DNA of 64,000 bases from Microstegium vimineum (GCA_022036555.1 CM039119.1:25075166-25139165); one strand, 5' to 3'; positions 46,577-57,493 are shown, numbered from the stretch's first letter. Made by a program: numbers and translations. The notes: generated by a model from the letters alone, not told the origin.

Positions 46577-49311
46577 ATGGCAAGAACGAAGAATGCCGGT
46601 CCTATTCCTGGTAGTGGTGGTGACCCTCCACCTCCACCGCGTCCACCCACTGACCGGGGAAAGGGAAAGCAAAAGGTCGTGTCACGGAAGCGCAAGAGGC
46701 CACTCATGGATCTAGATTCAGCAGCAGCGCTTGCAGTGGCAGAGGCCGCAGAGATTGCGGAGCGAGGAGGACGTCGCGCCGGTTTGAGGCTCTCACCTCG
46801 TCGTGGAGCGCGTCATGAGTCTCCTACGCGTCCAGAGACAGAGCCCGCCGAGGCTACTGAGGCAGAGGAGACAGAGCCAATCCCAGAGACTGAGCAGACA
46901 GAGGCCGCGGGCCATACATCGATTGGTGAGTTGATGAGCCGCCGAGTTACCCGATCCAGAGGATCTGGTGCACCACCTAGTCCTCCAGGACCTCAGCTTC
47001 CAGACCCAGTGAGGCACCAGGTACGAGATCTTATAGCGAAGCAAGTCCAGTTACTCCGCTTCGTGGACTTTCAGTCCTGGTTCCCACCTCAGAGGGATCC
47101 TCGTGCCGGACGAGACTTCTATACCACGATACATGAGGCTTTTTACAGAGCTTACGTCGACACTGACGCTCCTCTCAGGGCTCACAGAGTGTGCCCATCT
47201 GCTCACATAGAGGGGGTCGGTGGTCCAGAGATCCTACAGCACCTACAGTACATTCAGGGGCTATCAGATCTGATGGACGATCAGGAGCATATCAGAAGGA
47301 CTGGGTGTATCAGTTCTATGCCTCTATATGGATCTCCCCTGATCACGAGTTCCTACACTTTGGATTTCAGGGACGTGACTTCAGGGTTTCAGCAGCTCGG
47401 TTCAGAGAGCTATTCCACCTAGAGTCCTCTCCTACGAGGATTCACAGCTTGTGCTATGGGGATCAGGAGGCCCCTCGCCGACCTCATGATGGGATAGTGC
47501 CATCTACAGACTTCGTGAGGCCGTGCTTTCAGCTGCCGTTCACTGAGGGTTCGAGCCATACACCGCGAGACCTTACTCCACTTGCTCGGATCCTCCACGA
47601 GGTACTCAGGCGTACCATCCTCCCTCGGATTGGAGCTCGGGACACGATTACACGCCTACAGCTATGGCTGCTTGCTCATATTGTCCGGAAAGAGAAGTTT
47701 GACCTCTGGGATCTTATTGTCAGCGAGCTTGAGGATATAATAGCTGCAGGATTCAGGGGTCACTGGCAGCTGCAGTTTGCTCATTGGATTTCATATCTGA
47801 TAGTTGCCAGGACCAGGTCAGAAGTTATGAGAGTCACTCTCACGAGGTCAGCTACTGAGTTTCTAGTATACTCGATGAGTCAGCTCGTGATGCATGGAAA
47901 CCTGCCTCGCCCCAGCAGAGCTTACAGACCAGGCACTAGGCAGGCCGGTGTGCCACCTCAGTCAGCAGAGGTCACAGACGCTACAGTTGAGCAGATTGCT
48001 CAGGCAGAGCTTGCAGATCTAGATGCTGAGATTGATACAGATGCCGAGACAGTCTATAGAGAGGACCTAGACTCTGACAGTTCCGATGAGGACTACCAGC
48101 CAGTGCGCGAGTACGCACCGATGCCTCATGACCATGAGGCAGGAGGGTCAGACACAGCTGCAGCTCTAGCTCCAGGTTCCAGCACCTCAGAGGCTACACT
48201 GCTTACTATTCTTTCGAGGATGCAGGAGGAGCAGTCACGCCAGGCAGAGGAGCAGAGACGACAGGCTGCAGATTTACGGAGGCTCACAGAGTAGCAGTTG
48301 GCTGCTCAGGCACAGACTCAGGCCAGGCAGGATGAGTTCTAGCGCCAATTCTTGGCCTATCAGCTGCAGCAGACAGAGATTCAGAAGACCCAGACGTTGT
48401 TACTAGAGCGTCTTCTCGCCTCCAGCTTCGGGTAGACTTCCACTCCTCAGTTTCAGTTGCCCAGAGTCTCGCAGCAGCAGTTTACCTCACCTCCACAGCA
48501 GACTCCAGTAGTAGTGGTTCCGACCCCAGCGTTACCGTCCAGAGGACAGCAGAGTCAGGCACCAGCTACTCCTCCGTTCCAGGCACCAGCCTCTCCCGAG
48601 TACCAGTCTCCGAGGACCCAGGTGTCCTCTTGGTTAGCTTCGCCCGGTGAGTTTCAGATAGGATTCACTCCTATCCGGGGAACTACCATAGCAGAGGCCT
48701 CGCGAGATCTGTCAGCCTCTTACTTGGAGATCACGGGAGAAGATTCCCCAGGAGCAACTCGGCTAGTGTCACCAGCACCAGAGGTTGAGGTGGATCCTCC
48801 GGCGACGGGCACCCACCTGTCTTCAGTTGCCTCGTCGGAGATCGCACCTGAGCAGTCCGCGCAGACAGTTACCACTCCTCCGGCTGCAGTTCAGACAGAT
48901 GTCATCTCACTAGCCGTTGAGACAGCCGTTACAGAGGCTCAGGATGAGGCAGTTACAGTGGCAGTCTCCTCTCCAGCTTAGACTCAGCCAGCAGAGTTCG
49001 TAGCAGCAGTGTCACTAGTTGCACTGGCAGTGACACCTTCCCCCACGCCTTGAGTCTTCACTCGTCGGGTTCCCAGGCCCGCTACTACAGAGGCAGGACC
49101 GTCAGAGGCACCAGCTGAGCCTCAGGGGGAGTCCGTTGAGATAGCAGTTCCAGAGCTTCTAGTGCCAGCTCCAGAGGTCACTCCAGCTGAGCCTACACCT
49201 GCAGAGGCTGAGGCAGATGTTGAGTCAGACGAGTCAGACCTTTAGGACTTCATCATGCTCGATCGCAAGGCTGCAGCTCCTCCACCTTCTTCTCCAGCCC
49301 CAGATGCTTAG
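46577..49311 (+). pseudogene. ORF3 (env-position ORF) of SIRE-type element F
   Basis: From ATG 46577 about 910 codons can be followed with one frameshift near 47285 and six in-frame stops (48292, 48340, 48433, 48979, 49051, 49243), ending TAG 49309. The N-terminus is Pro-rich with basic KGKQKVVSRKRKRP, a likely nuclear signal. The globular middle (47040-47900) holds RFVDFQSWFPPQRD, FHFGF-like FLHFGFQGRDFRVSAARF and LQLWLLAHIVRKEKFDLWDL. It resembles the putative plant transposon protein domain found at this position in SIRE elements. The C-terminal half is Gln-rich coiled coil (EEQSRQAEEQRRQAADLRR), then Pro/Thr/Ser/Glu-rich. No signal peptide or clear membrane segment is seen. Confidence 0.7.
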
Positions 49312-49793
49312 TTTTTGGTGCTAGGCGCCAAAGGGGGAGAGAGGGTCAAGTATAGAGATAGGGGGAGGGATTTGAATCTTTGTCTGCTTATTTTGCCCGT
49401 TCTCTTTCATCATGTTATGCATTTGTATCTATGGTTGATGTTTGTGTGACATATGTGTAAACTATGGTTGATGTTTGTGTGACATATGGTTGGATGTGAC
49501 AAACTCTTGATTATCACTAATATATTTTGTGAGTTGTCTCATATTTCTTGATATATCTCTATGTTTAAATGATAATTGAGCTTCCGCGCTAGACTCCGAT
49601 ACATCTTTTGAGAATATCATGAGGCACTCCCTTTTACATTCATATCTATGAGTACCATGATTTGTGATTTGGCTTGGGTGAGCAAGTATGCTTCATTACA
49701 AATCTACTAACCCTTGCTCAACCATTCCAAGTCACCTCAAAGTCTAAACTATAACTCTTATCCATACTCGAGGATTTATTGTCGTCAATCACC

Positions 49794-49807
49794 AAAAAGG
49801 GGGAGAT
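49794..49807 (+). other. Polypurine tract of element F
   Basis: AAAAAGGGGGAGAT immediately before the LTR start TGAAGAATC; the standard SIRE/Opie-type tract. Confidence 0.85.
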
Positions 49808-50592
49808 TGAAGAATCATTGCCCTAGTTGGTTTCGGTGATTAACGACAATTAGAGATTATTATGGCTAACGTGTGTTTTGCAGAGGCTATGCGTAGCTTA
49901 GCCATAGTGATCAACAAAAATGAGCATTAATGGTCATCACTTAGCCCCCAAGATGGATATCGTTTCGGATTCTCAAGGAGACATGATGAAGACCCTAGTG
50001 TGATAGGCTAAGTGCCATAAGGTGATGAAGGGCACTTAGAAATAGATAGGGCTTCGCTTTTTATCTTTGACCGTACTATTAAGAGGGTTGAGACTAGTAG
50101 CTTGACTTAGGAAAGCTTCATGAACTAGGTGTGGTGCACACTTGTCTTCCATAGCTCTAAGCAAGCCTACGTTGACCGTAAGATAGCCTAGAACAACTTC
50201 CATATTCATCGCGACGAAAAACGAAGTTGATAGAACTGTTTTCTGGGCGACGGACGCTCCTGACGGAGGCGTCGGACGCTGTCCGTCGCGTCGGACAAAG
50301 GCGTCGGACGCTAGGTGGTTGAGTCTATAGCGTCCGTCGACCTTCCAGTGGAGATGTTTTTCTGGCTAAGTTTTTCAGGGTCCGACGGACGCTGTCGGTC
50401 GGCCAGGCGTCGGACGCTTGAAGAGCGTCCGTCGACCTTCCAGAGAGGGTGTTTTTTCAGCCCGAGCCAGAGTGCAGCGTCGGACACTGGGATGAGCGTC
50501 CGTCGCCCCTGTGACGGAGCGTCCGTCGCTGAGAAAAGTGTGTCAGAACTAGCCGTTGGGCAGAGCGTCGGAGCGTCCGTCGCCCAAACTAT
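49808..50592 (+). repeat. 3' LTR (partial) of element F
   Basis: Starts TGAAGAATCATTGCCCTAGT and continues to the gap. From about 49911 it matches the 5' LTR. Motif arrays of GCGTCCGTCG lie at 50245-50585. The last ~750 bp of the LTR are missing at the gap. Confidence 0.85.
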
Positions 50593-50692
50593 NNNNNNNN
50601 NNNNNNNNNNNNNNNNNNNNNNNNNNNNNNNNNNNNNNNNNNNNNNNNNNNNNNNNNNNNNNNNNNNNNNNNNNNNNNNNNNNNNNNNNNNN
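50593..50692. other. Scaffold gap of 100 N
   Basis: 100 N between the copia LTR and Tat-type internal sequence. Both neighbours are cut, so the join may not be collinear in the genome. Confidence 0.95.
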
Positions 50693-53505
50693 AGAAGGAA
50701 AACAGGTTGTCTGCTTGGAGGGGGCTTTGGCGTCTATCTTCATCCTGCGGGTTGAGGCTGAAGGAGAAAAGACTATCTGGAGAATCTTGGGCCTGAACAC
50801 AGAGGAGTTAAACTATGCCGATCGAAAGATTATACTAGAATTTTCAAGTGATTAACTTACCATCTTGAAGCGGATTTCTTGCCCAGGACTTGGCATATTA
50901 GAGGGCCCAGCCTCGTCTTGAACATCGGCAGCGATTGCCGATGACTGAGCTTCTGCCAGAGGAGCAGTTGACGCCGTCGGTGATGATAGTATTGTCGCTG
51001 GCGTTGCTTCCGGTGTGATACTTGGTGGTGGCGGTGATGCCGCTCTTTCATCGGGGTCTTCGGTTGGTACCGATGCCGCTATTGCCTTTGCTGCTATAAT
51101 GGGAGTTGTCTTGTCAGCAGCTTCGGCTGACGGCGCCGATACTGTTACTTCGGCTGTTGTAGGTACAGCCGCCTCATCAGGGACATCGGCTGATAGTACC
51201 GATGCCGATGCCACCTCCGCCGCCATTGTGGGGGTTTCTTCGTTGGGAGCTTCGGCTGACGGTGTCGATGCCGATTCCGCCTCTACCGCTACAGCGGATG
51301 GAACTGCCTCCTGACCCAAGACGTCGTCCATCGGCTGATCTGGGATAGGATCCGTTGGAGTTTCTGCCGATGACGCGCTGACAGTTGGTGGTGCGACTTG
51401 TGCCGATGACGAAGATGGGCTAGCCAGCCTCAAACGCCTCCTCTTCCTTGGCGCGGCAGCGGAAGAAGATCCAGCCCGTTTCGACGAGGACTAGGGGGCA
51501 TCGGCAGCTGAACTTGGAGGTGCTTGTTTGCTTGGGGCAGTTGTCGATGACCTCATAGCCTGAAAATATTCAATGCAAGTTATACGAAGTAAATGTTGCC
51601 GATTAAACAGTATATAATCGGTATGAGTGAAGATGAGTTTACTGCAAACACCCGCGTCAGGGCAGCAGTAGCGGCCGATGTAGCCTTGGCTTTTGCAGAT
51701 GTCGGTGTGGGTACCTGTCGAGGGATGAAGGCAGCTAACGAGGGAGCTTTATTGCTGATGAGTGATACGGGACTCATCATTCGAAGCTTGAAGGGCTTGC
51801 CGCTCTTGCTCATCGGAGGAATCGGGTCATCAACCTGTCAAACGCAAGAAGGTTAAATACCGATGGCGAAGGTAAAAGTGAGGAATGCATCGGAATGAGG
51901 ACTTACTGCGTCGTCGGGGATGATATGATCGGCATCGATCATGTGCCGATAGTAGTGCGACGATTTGGCGAACAGTTGACACCTCCATTCTTGCCACCAA
52001 GACTTGTACTCGTTTGTAATAAAGGAGGTTGGTGACTAGGAGGACAAGTCAAGATCTGATACATCGGCATCGGCAGGAAGGTTGACAACCTTGTTCCAGT
52101 CCAGAGCACTGGAGAATGTCTGCCTGGGCTTCACTACCTTGGAGTAACAAAGCTTGATCGGCAGTTGGCCGAACGCCAGTTGTCTTGCCGCTACCGATGG
52201 GTAGTAAAACTCAAATGATGGAGGGGCATTCTTTCCCGATCCAAAAATGTTCACTGGGATAGCTCGAGGAGTGATGCTGGCCTTCATGATTATCTGGTTT
52301 TCAGGTACATTCCCATCGATAAGGTTAAACAATAGTGGGAACTGGCTGTTTTCATCGGCATATGGCCACCAGAGCCGTTCTGTGGCAGGGATTCCATTGT
52401 AAAACTTCTGAAAAAATAGACCGAATTGCTCCGCATCGGCATCGGTCCCTGGCAGCACTATAGTGGCCTCTCCAAAGTTGAGTGGAGGGTAAGTTGCCGA
52501 TTCATCCTCCCCACACTGGTGGTCTTCTGGTATGTCTCTCGGGAAACGTTGGGCGAACAAGTCAAGTTGGAGTGCTTTCTGCATATGTGCGTTCAGCCAC
52601 ATGTTGACGAACCACCAGGGGCCTCCAAGGTTGCCGATGTGCTCACCTAGCAGTAACTTCTGGGATACTTGATGGAGAAGACGATATACCGATCCTAGAA
52701 GGTATCTGCCTAGGGGAAGTCTTGTCCCATCGGCAAGCAGCTCAGCTGCTGGAAGATACATGGTCGTAGGTCCAACTGCCCTACCGCAGAAGATGAATTT
52801 GTCCAGCCACATGTTCAGGAAGGTGGCATGCTCTCTCTGGTTTACCGATCCCGTTTTCTGGTATTCCTGAATGTAACCCGTCCAACCGCCGATGTTCCGG
52901 GTATTTACTCTGTGCTCAGCTTTCCTATTGAACAAGGAGAAGGTGTCGGCAGAGGAGATGTCTAGGCCGGTCAGCATGTGGACATCGGCAAGAGTGGGGG
53001 TGGCTGGTCCATGTCGGAATAAGAAAGCATTCAAGGTGTCTGACCAGAAGTAAGAAGCAGCTATTAACATGTTCTCGTTCTTCTCTATATCGGCAATGGA
53101 AAGCCTGATACATTGGTCCAAGTTGCGCTCTTGCCAGTAAACTTTTTGTGCCCTAGCAACCCTGAGGTACCAGTTTTTCCATCCCTTAGTAGGCTTGGGC
53201 CATGATCGAAAAGTGTCCTTCCACAACCCTAAATTGAAGCATTCAGATCTGAATGGGATCTGATTAGTCTCTGCGTTGATTATATAACTGGGATCCGGAT
53301 TCCCCATGGGGCCTAAGCAACTGAAGGTGGAACCGGCGAGTGGAATCACTACCTTGTCATACAGTTCCTAGGGTTCGAAGGAAAGATGGGGAACAATCAG
53401 AAAAGGGACGGAGATAAATCCAGATTAGTGCGAGGAAAAGCTAGCGGGAGGCTGGAGTGAGAAGAGAATAAGTCTTACCTTTGGGATGTCGACCTGGATC
53501 GCCAT
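50693..53505 (-). pseudogene. Antisense multi-exon plant mobile domain (PMD) gene in element G
   Basis: Gene model on the minus strand: exon 1 53505-53479 (MAIQVDIPK); exon 2 53367-51907; exon 3 51834-51643; exon 4 51559-50861; exon 5 from 50792 into the gap. All introns are GT-AG, all phase 0, and exons 1-4 are multiples of three. Exon 2 carries the aminotransferase-like plant mobile domain (KNWYLRVARAQKVYWQERNL, HGPATPTLADVHMLTGLDIS, GPWWFVNMWLNAHM, FYYPSVAARQLAFGQLP) and ends SWWQEWRCQLFAKSSHYYRH. Exons 3-4 give Ala/Ser/Pro/Glu-rich low-complexity tails with KSGKPFKLR and PRKRRRLRL basic boxes. In-frame TAGs at 52036 and 51491 make it a pseudogene. PMD is known in transposons and host genes; antisense PMD ORFs occur between pol and the 3' LTR of Tat-lineage elements. 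Confidence 0.8.
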
Positions 53506-53654
53506 TGGAGTTGAGGGAGTGCTTGCAGTTCGTCCTTGGATTGCGAAAGAGTACTGTTGCTCAGGTTCGTGTTCTTCAGAGCGACTGGAGGTTGAAGACG
53601 AAGGCAAGGAAGTGAAAGTGGACTCAAGGTGAAAAGTAGTGTGGACCCCGGTAA

Positions 53655-53664
53655 CTTTTATAAG
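53655..53664 (-). promoter_or_regulatory. TATA box of the antisense PMD gene
   Basis: Minus-strand CTTATAAAAG about 150 bp upstream of the PMD start codon, followed by a C/T-rich leader; independent of the LTR promoter. Confidence 0.6.
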
Positions 53665-53919
53665 CCTGCTCAGGGGCATTTTGGGGTTCTGTTTCATATT
53701 GCGCAGGAATATGGAGAAACCCGCGGTAGATACGCGCGGTGATCGAGGTGGTCTGTAACTGTTTGTGCTACAATCGAGGGATTTAATTATTAAATTGCAG
53801 TTCCGCACGCGGGAATCAAGAAACCGTACGCTTATCTCGGAGGTAACGGCTACAGCAATGGCTACAGTAACGGCTACAGTGGAGAGAATTTCGGCACGTA
53901 AAGTGTTATACGCTCCGAA

Positions 53920-53932
53920 ACTGGGGGGCATG
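53920..53932 (+). other. Polypurine tract of element G
   Basis: ACTGGGGGGCATG directly before TGTTGACACC. It shows that the element runs on the plus strand and the following LTR is its 3' LTR. Confidence 0.65.
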
Positions 53933-54993
53933 TGTTGACACCGTTTTTCGACACGTGTCAAATAGGCTGAAGCTTGACTAGTCAGCGGCCGTTCTCCATC
54001 GGCATCGGGAGCCGATATTGCCGATAGAAGAGTGCTGTGGGAAGACCAAGTGCGTTGCCGATGGAAGTTGATGAGTTTTGCCGACAAGGTTGGTGAAGCC
54101 TTGCTGAAACTAATTGCCGATGAAGAGTCCTTGCCGATTGCCGATGAGGGGTCATTGCCGATTGCCGATTGGGGATGATTGGTGAGTTACCAGCACAAGG
54201 TAGCTAATCGGAAGTGTTGCCGATTGCCGATCAGGAAAGTGTTGCCGATGCCGATGGGCGTGACTTAGCATTTAGCAGCAGCGGAGGATTACGAGTGGCC
54301 AAAGAAGGAAGGTGCGGATTGAAGGGGTCTGCCGATGGAAAGTTTCCATCGAAAAGAAGTATAAGGAAACTGGTGTCTTGTACCAGTATTATTATAGTAG
54401 TTTGAGTCCGACTCTTGCATGGGTCGTTTATTTTCCTTTAAAATAGGTGTGTTTGTTTAGGAAATAAATATTGTTATCCGACTCCTGCGCGAGTCAGTTT
54501 CCTTTAAAGTAGGAGTTTGTTTTAGGAAGGATACGTGTCGTGTCTTTGTACAACTCTCCATGCGGGAGTATAAATATGTGCCCGAGGGCTATGGAATAAA
54601 AATCAATCCAATTAAAAACAAATCAATTCTACTTTTATCTTACTTTTATCGCAATTTACCCTTTTACTGCATTAGCTATAGTTATTAACGAGTTCTTCAA
54701 GCTTTCGACGGGCTGCATCACCCTGATCTCCGTCAAATCCTTGCTAGTTCCGCGTGGGAGTACCTCTAGGCTTTGGCAATCCGCGTGCATCGCTGTTTGC
54801 CTCGTCTAGCTCTGCTCTAGTTACCCTGATCAATCTGAGCCTTGACGTCCGGGCGCATCGCTGTCGTCTCGTTCAGTTTGTTCTAGTTATCATCCTTGTC
54901 GATTGATTGGTCAAATCGACTGGCACGCCCTCGACATCGAGCTTTGGGTAATAGCCCGAGGTGTTCACAGATCTGACGCTTTTTGTGTCAACA
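53933..54993 (+). repeat. 3' LTR of Tat-type element G
   Basis: About 1.06 kb from TGTTGACACCGTTTTTCGAC to CTTTTTGTGTCAACA. The U3 part (53995-54345) holds at least 13 GCCGAT hexamers, often in direct pairs. The 3' part shares ACTGGCACG text with the solo LTR at 11595-12981. The 5' LTR and pol are not in the window. Confidence 0.8.
54568..54578 (+). promoter_or_regulatory. TATA box of LTR G
   Basis: GTATAAATATG in GGGAGTATAAATATGTGCCC, same layout as in the solo LTR. Confidence 0.6.
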
Positions 54994-55164
54994 CTGCCAG
55001 TGCTAGATGTACACAAAATCATGTTACTTGGATTTATTTTACACATGATATGTTCTTAATATTCTTTCCATTATGCAACTATCTTTATATTTCATACTGC
55101 TAATTTTTGCTGCCCCAGTATATTAGAATAGCATTCTCACATTTATTCATTGTTTACCTATTAG

Positions 55165-57176
55165 GCTAAAATTGGAAACATAAAAAGCTTGGCATGTGTA
55201 AATTTTTCAAGCATACGAGGTGAAGAGTTACTCAAGTTTGTATGTAAACTTGGGAAGGTGTGCATGTCCATTGGAATGGTAAAAGTCCTGTTCTCTTCTC
55301 TTTACTAAGGCATCCAAATAATCACATGACACATTTTATTTTGATTATCAACTGAGCAGGATTTCAATCTGGAGCCTGTAATGTTGGTCAGTATGAAATA
55401 TACTGATGACGTTGATATAGATGATGGTTTGTCTATCGTGACCAAATTCTATGACTCTGGAGAAAAGGTTGAGGCCCAGAATAGATTTGTACTTGTAATT
55501 TTGCCAGACTCCAGATGCTCTGATGGTATGCAAGTTAATTTCTATAGCAGATGTTCCTTTCTATATATCATTCTTTTTTATATATATAGTTGCATATACA
55601 ACTTTGCAGAGAGAGTCGATAAGGTGTGTAGGTTGACTCGACTTCCTTACCACTGTTGTTTGCCACTGGATGCTAGGAAGCCACACATCGAGTATTTGAA
55701 GAAAAATGCTGATGAAATAAAGATCAAGGTTTTTTCGTTTGTTGATGCGTTTTTTTTTTGTGTGACAATTGTCATCATCTTACTAGTTTCTTAATCAGGT
55801 CATAGGGTTGAAAGACAAGAATTTGAGAGAACATAGGGATGTGAGTGAGGATGAGGTGGGAGACGATGATACGAGTGAGGATGAGATGGGATTCGATGAT
55901 ACGAGTGAGGATGAGATGGGATTCGATGATACGAGTGAGGATGAGATGGAAGGATATGGCTGTGATGATACGAGTAAGGATGCAGCTGAGGGTTCTGCCA
56001 CAATAACTGCCACATTAGTTGATGCCAACCCACAGGTATTGCAAACTGTATAGCCCTCTTGGTTACATAGATCCCGTCTTGCTATGGAAACCAGAACAAA
56101 CCGTTCCTATCGAGTGGTATTTTATAATATATAACTGGAGCACTTTTATGAATATAGCTACCTGATTTAATTTAGTAAACTTTGTTTATGTGCCTCTTTG
56201 GCGGTTGCTATTCATGGCCATGCAAGATGAATTCGGGTGATATTGTGATAATGAGTTATGCTGTTCATGTTTGAAGGTGTATATAATATAAATATAATGC
56301 GCAATCATGCATTCTAAATTGCAAATGATCTCTTAATGAACATGTCATATTGATACACCTTATTGTTCCTACTTGTATTTACCTGTCCTGCTATATAACA
56401 ACATTCTCACGTTCAATTTTCACATATTAGGCCAAAAGTGTTGGTGTGGAATCTTGGGCATGCCTGAACTTTTCACGTATAAGAAACAAAGATGCCCTCA
56501 GGTTCTTATGCACGATTGGAGATACGTGCATGTCCATTGGAATGGTAATGTTCTGCTCTCTAAGAGGCATTTTAAGAATGACATATGGCACATCTGACTG
56601 TCTTTATACTAAATTTATCAGAATTTAACGCCAGAGCCAACATTGGTGATCCATAAAAAGTATACTTTTGATGGAATGTTAGCCGGTTTGTATACTGTGG
56701 AAAATTTGTTTTGCTACCGTGGAACTGATGAAGGCAAGAAGCTACTTCTTGTAATTCTGCCAGAAGACAGATCTGCTAAAGGTTTTTTTTTTTTTGGAGG
56801 CATGCCCGACCCTTGTATGTTTTTGACAGTCACATGTGCAACCTTTCAGATGAAGTTGTAGATGCATGTCAGAGTTTTGGGTTTTTATATCAGTGTTGTT
56901 TGCCCCATCGTGTTAGAATGGCTAGCGAGAAATACTTCAAGTATGCTGCTAACAAAATGAAGGCCAAGGTTATCTTCTCTTTTTTCTGTTTGATGTCTGT
57001 TATTTTGTTTTGCATTGTTTCTCATGCTTTGAGTTTCTTAAGTCCTAGGCTGCTACACACCTCCTTGTCCTGACGAGGATATTAGCCAAGATGATGACCT
57101 TAGAGAAATCTGGGATTCAGATGAGGATATCAGAAGCAGAGAGCTTCTCAGAGAGTTTCTGATGAAATTTAACTAA
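55165..57176 (+). pseudogene. Tandem Argonaute MID-like gene without PIWI (fragment, possibly transcribed)
   Basis: Two modules resemble the MID domain of plant Argonautes. Module 1 exons: 55165-55278, 55360-55525, 55610-55728, 55799-56035. Module 2 exons: 56431-56544, 56622-56781, 56850-56968, and from about 57049. Introns are GT-AG with the same phases in both (0, 1, 0). Module 1 has LACVNFSS, DFNLEPVM, VLVILPDS, then YHCCLP and EIKIKV. Module 2 has WACLNFSRIR, PEPTLV, LLLVILPEDR, LYQCCLP and NKMKAK. These match NWxCxNFSR, FNPEPV, LLIVILPD, QCCL and KINVK of AGO1/AGO5-type proteins. Module 1 continues into an acidic repeat tail instead of PIWI. After module 2 an acidic frame (DEDISQDDDLREIWDSDEDI) ends at TAA 57174, but it is 2 nt out of phase with a 57049 acceptor. 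Upstream N, PAZ and L2 parts are absent; element G lies 170 bp upstream. Confidence 0.7.
55861..55953 (+). repeat. 30-bp coding minisatellite (DDTSEDEMGF repeats)
   Basis: Three near-identical 30-bp units inside the fourth exon of module 1 encode DDTSEDEMGF; a partial fourth follows (DDTSKDA). All keep frame. The product is a strongly acidic tail. Confidence 0.9.
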
Positions 57177-57493
57177 GAAACTCCTCTGACTATGGCGGCG
57201 AGCTGCAGGTAATACTGTTTGTTTTACTCTTTGCAGCCACAAAAGGGTGTCATTTTAGACATGGACACAGTACCCAACGATAATGTTCTAATTGATTTAC
57301 AAAACCTGGATTTGCCATTTGATGGCAGTTCAAACATATTTATGTTTCCAGTTGTATATGACCTCAAAAGTCCAGAATTCCTTTTTTTTTGAGTAGATGG
57401 TATTAGTTGTCTTGTCCCCCCCCCCCCCCCCCCCCCTAACCATTTTTGCTGAATTGGCTTGTTTGCTTGAATTAACATTATAATCTTGTGGTT
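57177..57493. other. 3' flank of the MID-like gene
   Basis: An open stretch at 57236-57390 (PQKGVILDMDTVPNDNVLID, LQNLDLPFDG) follows a CTTTGCAG acceptor-like site and could be a further exon or 3' UTR. A 22-bp poly-C run lies at 57416-57437. Confidence 0.35.

Larger units (their letters stand above)
53506..53932. other. 5' flank of the PMD gene / 3' end of element G interior
   Basis: Leader of the antisense gene (C/T-rich on the minus strand), then upstream sequence with three ACGGCTACAG / ATGGCTACAG repeats at 53845-53880, up to the polypurine tract of G. Confidence 0.5.

Noticed and set aside
46577..49311. ORF3 of element F as a true retroviral envelope
   Set aside because: No signal peptide, fusion peptide or clear membrane anchor; the position is env-like but the content is Gln/Pro-rich with a plant transposon-type domain.
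53425..54087. Minus frame upstream of the PMD exon 1
   Set aside because: It overlaps the TATA box and leader of the PMD gene and the start of LTR G and lacks any domain.
53995..54345. Direct GCCGAT repeats as a CRISPR or integron-like array
   Set aside because: Hexamers at irregular spacing in a plant LTR; no cas genes or spacer structure.
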